Below, piece after piece: positions 24,053-35,487 of a DNA stretch of 64,000 bases. The stretch is from Scedosporium boydii. Its lineage: Eukaryota > Ascomycota > Sordariomycetes > Microascales > Microascaceae. Under the pieces are notes generated by a model. The model saw only the letters and a list, made by a program, of their open reading frames with translations. It had not been told where the DNA came from and made no database searches. The DNA is taken from contig NJFT01000106.1 of assembly GCA_002221725.1 (NCBI GenBank), positions 62,001 to 126,000 on the forward strand, written 5' to 3'. The stretch's first letter is position 1. Each line of letters begins with the position of its first letter. Both the position numbers and the translations under genes were made by a program.

Positions 24053-25195
24053 TGTGGAGAGGCGATGGGAGATTTGGCGGGACGAGCGTTAAATAGTTTG
24101 ACAGGATCGTAGGGACGATGGAGGGTCGGAATCGGCGTGGAGGGAGACGGTCGGTTGTGGTTCTGGTGGTTTTGGATTAAGGAGCTCGTTCGAGTGGGCG
24201 GATCAAAGCAAGCGCAGCCAAGGTAATTTTTTGGCGGGGTAATTGAGAGGTCAAATGTTCACACCATCATCAGCCTTCTTCAAATCAAGAGCATCAACAG
24301 AAACGCCCAAATAGCTAGTTGTACGAAGTACCCCGCCATCAGACCAGGCGTACAAATTGATCCGCATAGATTTGAGCTGGAAGCTTTGCTTTCAGCATCA
24401 TCATTGACTCGATTAAATAGACATTAGGGATTCAACTGCTTCAAGCTCCATGCACACAACACGCTGGGAGTGTCCTAGTCTCTTTCAAATTATATCAATT
24501 TCAAGTTTCTTGAGGTCTGCTTCATCTCTAGGTTACCTCAAATCTAGACAGCTTCGAGAGCATTCCCGTCTTGAAGCATAGCTAGCTAGGCAATACCAGC
24601 AACATAGCCCATTCCCTCAATCTCCAATAATCTCCCTTAATCCCCTTCATCCTAATAGCAACGCAGCCGTGAAACTCAATCATCTAGTCATATCCAAAGT
24701 AACAAGTAACAAAAACGCAGGCAAAGGTATCGTTCGCAAAAACAAGAAAAGGCCAAGAAGAAAAAAGGAAGAACACAAGAGGATGAAGGGAACAGGGCCT
24801 CCAGCACTGATCGACCAACACACTCTCCCATGGCCACGGCGTGTTCCTTAGGAATGGTTTCCTGCCTGTCTGCCCTCGTAGGGACTGATTCCTCACTCCC
24901 GTATCCTCCAAATCGTTGCGCCTAAACGAAATAAACCCTAAACTTTTCCGTCAAAGAAGTACATCAACTCTGTCGGGCATGTGTCAGGGGTCCTAACATA
25001 AACCCGACAGAGGGTATCCAAAGAAAGAAGGCAAAAAGAAGACAGAAAAGAAATATGTAGACAAATCAAGCCATATATCAGGCTGAGAAGGGAGATCCTT
25101 GGCCACACAGAACTCTACTCACACCTCTTGAATTTCTTCTTCGCTTGCTCCCGGACAAGGGGCGCCAGTGCGGAGAGAGAGCGAACCCAGAGCCA
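24053..25195. other. intergenic region between prefoldin gene and frq 3' end
   Basis: No coding frame supported. Holds one copy of the dispersed 9-mer (24322) and one GATCGA hexamer (24809) about 390 bp beyond the frq stop codon, a region from which Neurospora transcribes the antisense RNA qrf; whether that exists here is unknown. Confidence 0.45.
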
Positions 25196-28100
25196 TCAAT
25201 CGCTCGAATCATCGCTCTCCTCCTTACTACTACTAAACCCACTCGGGCCGCCCCCCGCAGTAGCAAACGAACTCCTCGACCCCGCCACCGCCCCCGCCAC
25301 CGCTTTCCCCGCGCGACTCGTCTCACTCGACTCCCCATCAACAAGCATAGCATCGCCGGCGTCGTCCTCGGCTGCCGGCTCCGACGACACTTTGCTATCC
25401 TCGAGCGAGAGGAGATCAGACTGATGATGCGGGTGCACGCGCCGACTCGCCGCCTCCTCCGAACTAGTGACGCGTTCGTCGTCCGCTTCGGAGGACTCGA
25501 GTTCCTCGACGCAGCAGCTTGAGTCATCGTCCGTGCTGAACGGCGGGAAGAAGATGGCCGGTGGAGGAAGCGAGGTGGGCTTGAGGCGTTTGATGCGGCC
25601 GGAAAGGTACTCGATGTCTTTGGCGGGGGATCTGCTGGGGGATACGGGGTAATAATAGCCTTGGGGGGGCAGCGCGGTGCGTAACCTTCCGAGCTGCTCG
25701 ACCATGGAGTCAAATCTAGCTTCGGGATCGGTCACGTCATCGAATCCCCCTTCCTCCCTCGCGCGTTTCGTCGACACCGTGACCAAGAAATGATCGTCGG
25801 GCAACACCCCACCAAGGCCCGTCGACTCAAGCGGTCGCGGAGCCCTCGCCGCCTGCGGAGACTTCGACCACGGGAACTCGCACGCCATCTCGTCGGCGTC
25901 GCCATCGCTCTCCCCGTCTTCATCCACCACCATATCCGTGCCTAAATCGCTCGTACCCCCACCCATCGCCCCGACCGCTTCCAAGAGATCCTGCCGGGGT
26001 AGACTAAGCGGGCGATAAGGCAGCGACGAGCCCGAGAGCGTGCGCCTCGGCACCGCGGGGAACACCTCCTCGATGCCTTGACCCACAGCGACGGCTGGTT
26101 CTTCCTGGATCAGCGAGCTCGAGCCCTCCATGCCGGGGCTGGACGACTGTTGGTGATGACCCGGATCACCGGAGAGATCCGTGCAGAAGGGAGCTCCGCT
26201 GTAGTAGATAATCGCGCCGTCGGCGCGGCGTTTCCTCCGCGTCGAGGACATCGAGTGGGACGCGTCCCATCCGGACCCCGTGAAATAGCTCTCTTCTCGC
26301 GACTCGGGTGAGGATCCCGTGTCCTCTGACGCCTGCTCGTTGGACGTGCGGTGCTTGAAGAACAGCGGTTTATACTGGAAACTAGCTGCGGCCGCCTCCT
26401 CCGATGACGTCTGCGGTCCCGTCTTGGACGTCTGTCTCGCCGCAGAGGGACCGGAGGACGTCTTGATGCCCGAAGTCTTAGACTTGGACCTCTTATGAGC
26501 CGTCGCCCACCCTTCCTCCCCGTCAACCTTATGGTTCCCGCTGCCCCCGTCGTTGGGACTACTCGAGTCGTCAGGCGACTTGCTATTGCACGAATTGTCG
26601 CCCGAGCTGTCGCTACTGAACTTGGTGCCCTCCGTACCACCACGCCACCGAATCTTCCGCCCGTCCGCCGACAATTGGAACTTCGAGCTCTTTTCCGACA
26701 CGGCGGCGCGGATGAAGCTAGGCGTGACATTGAAAATGTGCAGCTGCGCGAGGTTGCAGAGCAAATTCAGGTAAACCCAGCCATCCGCGTCTGGAGACAA
26801 GGCCGCCGCCTTGCCGTTGTCCACTTCGGTGCGTTGAATGTCGGGTGGCGCAATTCCTAAATGTCGCAGATACTCGATGTTTTCCGAGGGATTCTGCGGC
26901 CGGTCGGGGTCTAGGTCGCGGGGTCGGGTTGGTCGTTGTTCGGGGGGTGGAATCGTCGGTGGGGACGAGTTGTTAGGTCCGTTGCCGTTGCCGTTACCGT
27001 TACCATTCCCATTCCCGCTCCCGCTCAACGAGGTCTGGTCCCCGTTCGAGTTCGAAGTAGATCCCCCATTATCTCTAGAACCGCCCTTCTTATTCGTAGC
27101 AAGGGTCGGAAGTATCCTCGCTTCCCGTGCGGGCTCCTGATTTTCGCTGATGGGAACCGACATCGGTGACACCTCGTAGTGCTTAGCTCTTTGCTTGCTA
27201 TTCGGCTTCCCCGTGAATAACTGCTCCAGCCGCCTCACGACTAATTTCTTCTTCTGCTTCTCGGACATGGTGATGTGACGAGGATACAGCCCCTCGGGGA
27301 TCTCCTTGAGATAATTCTCCACCTTTTGCTCCGAGTACTTCACCCGCGACCGCCCGGAATGCCTCCCCTGTGACGTCCCGGCCGATGCATGACCCGTAGA
27401 CATAGATGCGTAAGCCGAATCGACCGGTCTCTGGTGCGACTCGGACGACGAGGAGGCCTGTTTCGATCCGGACTGGGAACCCGAGTACATGCGGCTGGTG
27501 TTCCTCGATGACTTCTTCCGCGGCGACGACGCGTTGGCGTTCGAGGTGGTTTCGAGCCCGGACGCGAACTCTCGTAGGGTCGCCTCGAGTTCGCGCTTCT
27601 TCCACGCTGGCAGACTGTGGACTTTGAGTTCGAACAGCTTCTCGCTCCGGAGCGGCGAGGGGCCCGATTGTCTGTAGCGCTTCAGCTCGTCCTTTAGTCG
27701 TTTGATCTCGATGGTGAGGTCATCTATGACGCTTCGGTAGTCTTCGGTGCTGCTGTGAGTAGGGGCTGGCGGTGGGGCTTCGCAGTCTTGGGGAGGTACT
27801 ATGTCAAGGGGCAGAGAGCCCTTGACATCCTGGTCGGATGGCGAACTGTGGTGCTTTTGGAAGAATGGCGGGTCGACTTAGAGGAAGGAAAAGAAAAGGA
27901 AAGCAAGCAAGTTAGCTTTTTTTTTCTTTTTTTACTTCTATCCCTGAATTGGCATGCCTAGAATTGAAGGTCTCAATTGACGACGAGGTTCTTACCATCC
28001 ATGGCTTGGCCGGGACTGGCCGAGGGGTTCTGGTTCGACTGGTCAAACCAGTTCTTGGGGTTACTGGTATTGCTGACATTGCCGGTATCATTGCTCTCTG

Positions 28101-28383
28101 CAGACGAATCGCAGTGTCGTAATAATGGCTTCTTAGCAGCTTGTGCCGTAGTGGTCGTGGCCGACACATCCGTAGGAGCGATATCTAGGATTGCCGCGGT
28201 CGCCTCTTTTTCGGCGACCGCGGCGATGGCGGCAGGGCGGGCAGAAGGGGGGCTATTTTGCGTGCGCGGGTTCGATCGCAAAGGAACCGTTCGAGTATCG
28301 TAAGGGGAGTGAGAGTGATGACGGCCGCCTCGTCGTGGGGAATGATGTGCATCGCGAGAAGACTGCTTGTTGTGTCCTGGCAT
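25196..28383 (-). CDS. frq: FREQUENCY circadian clock protein
   Basis: Exons 28383-27996 and 27876-25196 give 1022 residues; Neurospora FRQ is about 989. Seen in order: disordered N-terminus ending NPKNWFDQSNQNPSAS; VDPPFF right after the intron; a coiled coil from about 175 to 200 (YRSVIDDLTIEIKRLKDEL); the first CK1-interaction region (KVENYLKEIPEGL to RRLEQLFTG, about 314-352); a Gly-Asn repeat near 417-429; the second CK1-interaction block (GWVYLNLLCNLAQLHIFNVT, about 495-514) followed by FQLSADGRKIRWRGGT; a basic TRRKRR nuclear-signal-like stretch (about 675-680); GAPFCTDLSGDPG; an acidic C-terminus. FRQ is the negative arm of the fungal clock: it binds FRH and CK1, inhibits the White Collar complex and is progressively phosphorylated. 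The start at 28383 is the last upstream Met before the conserved part; an earlier in-frame Met is not visible. Confidence 0.96.
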
Positions 28384-28489
28384 GGTTCGATTATCGTGAG
28401 CGTCGGATCGTAAGGCCTGGTTGCTTGGCGAGTTGGTGATGGTGGCTACCCTCCATATTCTCACAACAAATATATTCGGCCGAGTGGGC

Positions 28490-28679
28490 GATCGAGATTA
28501 AACTCGATTTAGGTGGGGGGTTTGCTTCTTAAAAAGTTTCTCGATCGTCTGGGGCGTAGGCATAAAGGTGCAATGATCTCAAGGGTCTAGCGATTGTGAG
28601 AGGGTTCTGCTGTAGAGTTATGAGGCTTCGCCCGCGCGATCCAGCTGGTCGATCCCGATGATGTCGAATGAAGGATCGA
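28490..28679 (-). promoter_or_regulatory. proximal GATCGA cluster, candidate light-response/White Collar element
   Basis: Four GATCGA hexamers (two per orientation) fall within 190 bp, the nearest about 107 bp before the frq start codon. At 28651 the plus strand reads GATCCCGATG, close to the described light-response consensus of paired GATN repeats. By analogy with Neurospora, a proximal element sits near the transcription start and responds to light. Function inferred from motif and position only. Confidence 0.5.
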
Positions 28680-29624
28680 GCTGGTGAGGGGGGCACTGGA
28701 TGAGAGAGAGGATGGTTCTTAAGTGGTTGCGGTGTATGAATGAACAAGTTGTATGGTAAAAGTATCAAGATGTATCAAATGCACAATGCGGCTGCTGCTT
28801 TCGGGCGTCCGCGGGCGGTCTTAGTCATGAATCCGGGAGTCGCGGTTCTCTACTTTGTACAGTTCGGTTGGGCTACACGTTGCTTTCGACTCGTCGAAAC
28901 GGCGGTTTGGATTCTACGGCTCGATTTCCAGAGGTCTCGATTGTTCAGATCGGTGGCCTGGCTCGTGGCGGATAATATCACAAAGGGGGATCGTTGCAGC
29001 AAAGTGGGTTCTTTCTCTGAACAAATGAAGTGACCTGTGAGGATTTCCAGCGTCAACATTGATGTCATATCATTTTGGAGCAAGGGCGCCAACCAGTCGG
29101 GTGGGTAGTGTAGGGTAGTCGTTTGAGCGACGCGACCTCGCCAAGCCCCGGGGCAGATTGATGCATTTGGGATATTTCGGACAACAGTGAGCAACTCAGA
29201 CTGCTTACCTCGCTAGCAGCCGATGATGAAAACTTTGATGAGAGCGATATAAAAAGACAAGCTCCACCCTTCCTCAGAAGGGCCCCGTAGGCTTCTTATT
29301 CTGCCGTCGTTTGCAGTGTTTTCCCAAGTCACAGAAGGTCAACCCTCATCGTAGAATATCGGAACTGGAAATGCCGCCTGTTGGACGCAGGCTCCCAGCC
29401 CGGGGAGAACCACAGTCCCGTGAAGAGGGGGACTGAACCTCGACTTGAGGATTATGTATTTCCGTGTCCCTGCACCGTGGGAACAATAATGCTAAGTCGA
29501 CCAATGGAAGACTTGGGTTCGTAGTGGATGTCGATGCAATGCGTTGTCGAATAATTTGAACAATTTATGTGGAGAGGTACTGAACTATGCGTACTCTCAC
29601 GCAAGGGATGGATGCCGAAGAAGA

Positions 29625-29642
29625 GATCGAGATCGAGATCGA
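29625..29642 (-). promoter_or_regulatory. distal triple GATCGA repeat, candidate clock box
   Basis: Three perfect head-to-tail GATCGA hexamers, about 1.25 kb upstream of the frq start codon. In Neurospora the clock box (distal White Collar site) lies upstream by a similar order of distance and has paired GATCG repeats. Binding is inferred, not shown. Confidence 0.55.
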
Positions 29643-32338
29643 GGGGCGAAAAACGTATCGGTCGACGAAATCGTAGTCACTCCCGCCCTACACAGCTAAT
29701 GTCCAGGATACGAGGTCTGAGGGATTCGATTCGCCTCGGCGGTTTAGCATTTTGAAATTCACACGGGAGTCATGTCGTTGAGAAAGGGTTCTCGGTTTGG
29801 TGCCGGCAGCTAGGGAATGTCATGAGAGAGCTTCGGGAAGGGGGGAATAAAAGGGTTAAGAGGGCTAGCAAGGTGGTTAATATGATGACAATGCCTTCTT
29901 GACTGCTACGATCGATTTACATTTTGAGAAATGAGTGGGGCAGAGCTTATGCGTATGTAGATGTGGGGTGAAGGGAACATGGAAGGCTCGAGGCAAGACA
30001 ACGTCAAAGCACCAACCAATTCCAGCATTGGTCTTTCTTGGGGAAACCTCTCCGGTCGTGTACTGTAGAAACTGTACTTCAATCATACTGAGTACTTCGT
30101 AGCAATGCATTTGATGCAGGAATAACCTTGGGAGAGCTGCTCTGCAATATCGATCAATTCGACAGCCGACTGAGGTTTATCCTCGGTGTCTACAACTACC
30201 TCCCGACTTCGTATTCTTTTGACCAGACAAGACGAAGTTGAAGGCGTCCAGGAATTGCTTCGTAATGATTGTGGTCAACTAGATCTGCACTAGTGCAATC
30301 CCATTAAAATTTTTCTTTTCTTCTTTTCCAAATTCTTCTCCCGTGGGCTGCATCTCTCCCCTCGTCATTGGCTGAAGTGGACGCCATCAGGATCAGTCCA
30401 CACTGTCTCGTCAATCCATGAGGCCCGAGAAACCAATATTCAGGCACACAAGTTCAATGTTGTCCCGCACCAGAATTGGGTTCACGAGACCCTAACATAC
30501 CGTGCTAAACTAATCTAATAGCCTTAGTTTTATAGGGTTCGATTGGCTAGAGTATCGTCTTTTCCATTTCAGGTTGGCGTCCTCCCTTCAGCAGACGATG
30601 TCAACTGTCGGTACGAAACCTTCCGATGTCTGGTCGATATACGACAAGTACAAGTATCTACTCCAAGCAATTCCTCTCCGTCCTTGATCGATACTTGTGC
30701 AAGATCGTGAAGCTCTTCGGATATTTTCCCAGACTCACTTCGAGTCTTCTCTCTGCTCCCAGTTCAGGTGTGCGATGCAGACATGGCGTGGTGGGGGTGA
30801 CTTTAGACACCAGGAGATGTACACGTATCATTCCTTCTTCTGCCTTCCACCATCTCGCATCTGGCGCCATGCGTGCATTTCGGGGTGGGTGAAGCATCGC
30901 AACCGGCCGATGGAGGGTGACAAACCCCCATTTTGAATAAAAATCTAATCTAGATATTCCCGTGGCCCTTCACCCAACCTCGCCAACTGTTGTAAAGGGC
31001 ATTAGGTTGGGTAGTGGTTGCCCTATTCCCCCCATCTAGTTTACAAAGTAGCTGAATTGCTGCCAACGAGGTTGAGGATATCCTGTCGGGAACAACTACT
31101 GCGTAGTTTACTACTTGCACTTGCTCCGTAGTAGATTGATGTCTTTGGGAGTCATCTCTGACCTCGGCCCGCCCCGAATATCCCCTCGTAAAGCACACAC
31201 TACTAGTACAATCTGCTGTAGCCTAACTACGTTAGTCTATCGTGACAGCCCCGACACCTTTTCACATCACCTCCCACACATCTACAGACTCGAGAATGGA
31301 ACATTGGACGGTTCTAACAAGATATCAAAGCCCACGGCGTGTTTCCTTTCCAGGTCTTTCCTGTACTTGCAAGAAGGGTGATGTCATAGCCGTGAGGGCG
31401 ATCTTCACGCAAAACAATGAACTTCCAGACGTTTCTCTGATGATGTAATGGTGTAGCAACTGCAAGCGCCGCATTGAACCGTTCACGGTCGTGGTCCTCG
31501 AGCTTCGGCGAAGTAACGCTGCTCAATGCAAGGAAGAAACGGGAAAAAGAAACAAGGTGGGAAGAGAAAGCTGGGAGTAGAAAATGGGGAAATATGGAAA
31601 GAGGAAATTAGGGAAGAACGCGTCACCCCCACTCTGGTAGTTGGTGATAGTCGCACAGCGCCTCAGGAGGGCTCTTCCCGAAACGCCCACGAACTCTTCT
31701 ACACCCACACCTTCTCCTCCCCTGGTTTTCCTCTGTAGTTTATATCAAATCCATTGCAATGTGATGTCAAGTAGACGTCATACGCAGGGTCCTTTCACTC
31801 TGTCCCTGCCTGTCTCCCTCCCTCCCTTCGACTCCCGTCTGGATGCCGAAGCACAGCGGGAACATGTAAGTGACTCGTCGATTCGTTCGAGGGCCCTTTT
31901 GGCCGGCAGAGACATCAGGCCATGGCCTGGGCTTCATATCTAGACCTTTATAAGAATCTCGCCACCCGTACCTTGCAGGGCTGCACTCTACGCGTACAGT
32001 CTCTTCTCAACGCCGGAAGCGAATACCGAGAACCTGGTATCACAAAAGAGAATATAACAGCGAGCCACGCTTCGAAGTAGTATCATCATTCATCTATCCG
32101 CTAACCGTCTACATCCGTTTACCCAACCAACCCAAATAGTCTACTCGCTTTTCCCATGTTCATATCAATCATCAACACCAACCCTTCCCATTTGATCTTT
32201 CCCATAGTTTTTTTTTTCTCTCTTTTAGATTTTGTTTTCTTCAATCAACGCACCAACCGTATGCCCTCGCTTCTAATACATTTCTCAAGTGGTTTTCTTT
32301 TTCTTCAACTGTCGGGTGACCGTTGTCCTCAATATCGC

Positions 32339-34297
32339 CTAAGCCTTCTCGAGCAAGCTCTTGCCAGTCATCTCCTCGGGCTGAGGAAGACCCATAGCAG
32401 CAAGGATGGTAGGCGCCACATCACCAAGGACAGCCTCTCCCTTCCGGAGGCTCCAGCCCTTAGGCGCGTTAGCCATGACGAAGGGGACCTTGTTCGTCGT
32501 GTGCGACGTCTTAGGCTTGCCATCAGGGAACTTCATCTCCTCAGCATTGCCGTGGTCAGCAGTGATGAAGAGGATATATCCCTCCTTCTTGCACGCCTCG
32601 TAAATCTTGCCAATAGCCTTGTCGGTGGCAGCGCAACCGATGATGGCGGCCTCGTACACGCCCGTGTGGCCCACCATGTCGGGGGGAGCAAAGTTGTTCA
32701 TGACGAAGGGGAACTTCTGCTCGCCTAGTCGCTTGACGACCTGGTTGGCGACGCCGTCGGCGCTCATCTCGGGCGCCTTGTCGTAGGTGGGGACGGACTT
32801 GTTGGAGGGGACGAGGTCCTGGTTCTGGTCTCGGGTCTCGAGAGGGAACACCTTCTCGACGCCACCGTTGAAGAAGAAGGTGACGTGGGCATACTTCTCC
32901 GTCTCGGCGATGTGCACCTGCTCGACGCCCTGCTTGCCGAGCCACTCAGCGAGGACGTTGTCCATCTTCTGGGGCTCGAAGGCGACCTTGAAGGGGTAAT
33001 CGGCCTTGTATTGCGTCATGGTAACCAGGGTGACGTTGGGGTAGGGGAAGTCGGGAAGCACGGAGCGGTCGACGTCTCCGAGGACCTGGGTGATTTGTCG
33101 GACACGATCCGATCGGTAGTTGAAGAAGAAGACGGTGTCGTTGTCTATGGGAAGTTAGTCGAGGTTGAATCTTCGCAAGAATTTTCCTCCCAAGTTCACA
33201 TACCCTTGATGCGGGCCTCCTGGCCGTTGAGGATAATGGGCTTCAGGAACTCATCCCTGTCGTTATCACCGCCCCTGGCGTAGGCATCCTTGATAGCCTG
33301 GACGGGGTCGGTGGCTTGCTCTCCTTCGCCGAGAACCAGGCCCTTCAGGGCAACCTCAACCCTCTCCCATCGCTTATCACGGTCCATGGCGTAGTATCGA
33401 CCGACAATAGTAGCTATCTTGCCAATACCAATCTCCTTCATCGTATCAACGAGCTCTTGCATGTATCCGGCGCCGGATTTGGGGTCGGTATCACGGCCGT
33501 CTCCGAAAAAGTGGACAAAAACCTCGGGGACGTCATACTCCTTGGCGGCCCTAAGCAGCGCGTAGAGGTGAGTCTGCTTGGTGTGGACACCGCCATGTGA
33601 AACGAGACCGCAAAAGTGCAGCCTTCCGTTTCCGGCCTTGGCCGACTCGCAAACCTCCTTGACGACGGGGTTCTTGCTGAACTGGCCCGTCTTGATGGTC
33701 TGGTCGATACGCACGACGTCCTGCCAGACGACACGGCCGGCACCAATGTTCAAGTGGCCGACCTCGGAGTTGCCCATGAGGCCCTCGGGGAGACCAACGG
33801 CGAGGGAGGAGGCGTCGAGCTCAGTGTATCCGGCCTCGTCGCGGGCGAACTGGTCCATGTAGGGGGTTTCGGCGGCGGCGATGGCGTCACCATTTTTGGG
33901 GGATTCTTCGGAGGGGATGCCCCATCCGTCAATCACGACTGTACGAGCGTAATACCATGAAGATTAGCCAGCCAACCTCTAGGTACACTAGAATGTAGCA
34001 GAGAACGAGGACGTAGTCGGGTTTGAGACGGGAAGAAGTAGCAGCAGAAGAAGGGGTAGTAGCAGAAGCAGAAGCAGAAGCAGAAGCAGGAACAGCGGGG
34101 GGGCTTGAGGGTTTGAGCGCAGACTCGGGCTGAGGGGCTGGAAGGCTGGGATCGAGGTCGAATGCCTTTTCGTCGCCGCCGGTATGCCCAAGCCCCATCC
34201 CAGTCTCCATCTTCGCCTCTGCCTTGGGGCTATCCGGAGGAGAGGGGACCTGGGAATACGACGTACTGAGGCAGGCCTTGTGCTCTGTCTGGGCCAT
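32339..34297 (-). CDS. gpmI: 2,3-bisphosphoglycerate-independent phosphoglycerate mutase
   Basis: Exons 34297-34267, 33938-33204 and 33144-32339 join to 523 residues, the usual length. It converts 3- to 2-phosphoglycerate in glycolysis using two Mn ions and a phosphoserine intermediate. The ten-codon first exon (MAQTEHKACL) runs across a 328-nt intron into IVIDGWGIPSEESPKNGD, the metal-binding N-terminal motif. The catalytic serine lies in GNSEVGHLNIGAGR (about S68). Other family blocks: HFFGDGRDTDP, GRYYAMDRD, FFFNYRSDR restored across the second intron, and ITADHGNAE near the C-terminus. Many animals and yeasts use the cofactor-dependent enzyme instead; filamentous fungi carry this type. 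The first intron is the longest in the window and stays open in the start-codon frame for over 100 codons. Confidence 0.94.
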
Positions 34298-34976
34298 GGT
34301 GGGATAAAAGTGGGATGTATCTTGGAGGGGTAATTTGGAGCTTAAGTGCCAGAAGAGAGATAAGAGACTGGCTCGGTTCGCCAGAAAGCCTGGACAATTA
34401 TACTGCCGGATGGGTTCAAAAAGTTGGGAAATCGTTGAGAAAGGAAAAGTGAAACAAGAGAAGAGCAAACTACGAAATGACCCGAGCTCTGCGGTATTAT
34501 TAGGGATTTCAAGGCGGGCAGGCGGGATTGAATCAAACTCATCCCACTTGGAGTTCCTTCCCAGAAAAATTGTTGACGGCGGGGTTCCCACAGCAGCAGC
34601 AGCAACCGAGATTATGTCATTCCATTGGACAACGCATCTCGTACGTTGACGTATCATGCACGTTTCGCACTGTCACTGCCGCGGCATCTTTTGCAGGCGG
34701 TCACAGTGTCAACTCCGGTTTTCTGCACCTCTCAACACTCCAATCGTCTCCCACGATTCTTTGCTTCGTATCGCAATTGATGCTTGCAGGGATAAGCTCT
34801 AAGAGCATGTTGCATTGAACATCGATCAAGGCTTGTGCCAAACGCGGAAACTTGGCCCGAAGTCTCAATCAAAAATTCAACCATCCAGCATCCAAGATCT
34901 CCAATCCCAAAATCACAAGCAATCCCTCCCCTCCATCTCGAACCGGCCCAACAATCCCACCACCGCACCCCAAAAA
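34298..34976. promoter_or_regulatory. divergent promoter region gpmI / med9
   Basis: About 680 bp separates the two start codons on opposite strands, so both promoters must lie here. A (GCA)n run is near 34590. I see no clear TATA box. Confidence 0.6.
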
Positions 34977-35417
34977 ATGCCTACGCCAAGCTCGTCCCAA
35001 CAGGACCCCATAGCGCTCCCGCCAACCCTCTCACCCGATTCCCTCGATGCCCTGACCGAACTAACGACCCTCCTCACCCGACTTCGAACCACCATCCAGT
35101 CCTCGGCCGGTCCGAGTGGTATCCCTGGCAGCACACCCATGGCCACTGGCGCCACGCCGGGCCCGGGGCCTACCAGCGGTAGTCTCTCTCTTAAGGATGT
35201 CCCTACCGCTACGGATCATCTGAAGCATAAGCTGCAAAAAGCGAGGGTGCAGGTGCGAAGCCTGCCGGATATGGACCGGACTATCGCGGAGCAGGAGGAG
35301 GATATCGCGGAGTTAGAGGAGCGGATACGCTTGCAACGCGAGGTTCTGGAGAAGCTGAAGCAGAGGGGAGCGCAATTTACGGCTGAGGAGTCGTCGACGT
35401 CAGAGAAGGAAAGCTGA
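34977..35417 (+). CDS. med9: Mediator complex subunit 9 (Med9/Cse2-like)
   Basis: Single exon, 146 residues. A Leu-rich N-terminal part (SPDSLDALTELTTLLTRLRT) is followed by a Pro/Gly-rich linker and a helical C-terminus: TDHLKHKLQKARVQVRSLPD, then MDRTIAEQEEDIAELEERIR and LQREVLEKLKQRG, a continuous coiled coil. This arrangement and the LPDMDRTIAEQE motif match fungal Med9, a small middle-module subunit of the Mediator that bridges transcription factors and RNA polymerase II. The start at 34977 follows an A-rich context and is the first Met before conserved sequence. Short coiled-coil proteins are hard to place by eye, so this is a probable call; the tail ends 70 bp from the tail of the next gene. 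Confidence 0.75.
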   Translation: MPTPSSSQQDPIALPPTLSPDSLDALTELTTLLTRLRTTIQSSAGPSGIPGSTPMATGATPGPGPTSGSLSLKDVPTATDHLKHKLQKARVQVRSLPDMDRTIAEQEEDIAELEERIRLQREVLEKLKQRGAQFTAEESSTSEKES

Positions 35418-35487
35418 TTCGGGGAGGAGAAAAAAGGCTTGTTCTAAGCCGAATCCCTCGACTGGTGCTTTCTATTATTTCACGTTT

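Larger units (their letters stand above)
28384..32338. other. ~4 kb region upstream of frq, extending to the gpmI 3' end
   Basis: No coding frame that I can support. The frq-proximal 1.6 kb is rich in GATCGA hexamers (28490, 28541 reverse, 28649 reverse, 28674, three in tandem at 29625, 29910). A copy of the dispersed 9-mer lies at 30093. Long non-coding promoters are normal for frq genes. Confidence 0.6.

Noticed and set aside
31526..31943. Plus-strand frames in the frq-gpmI interval
   Set aside because: Lys/Gly- and Ser/Pro-rich simple sequence without motifs or splice support.
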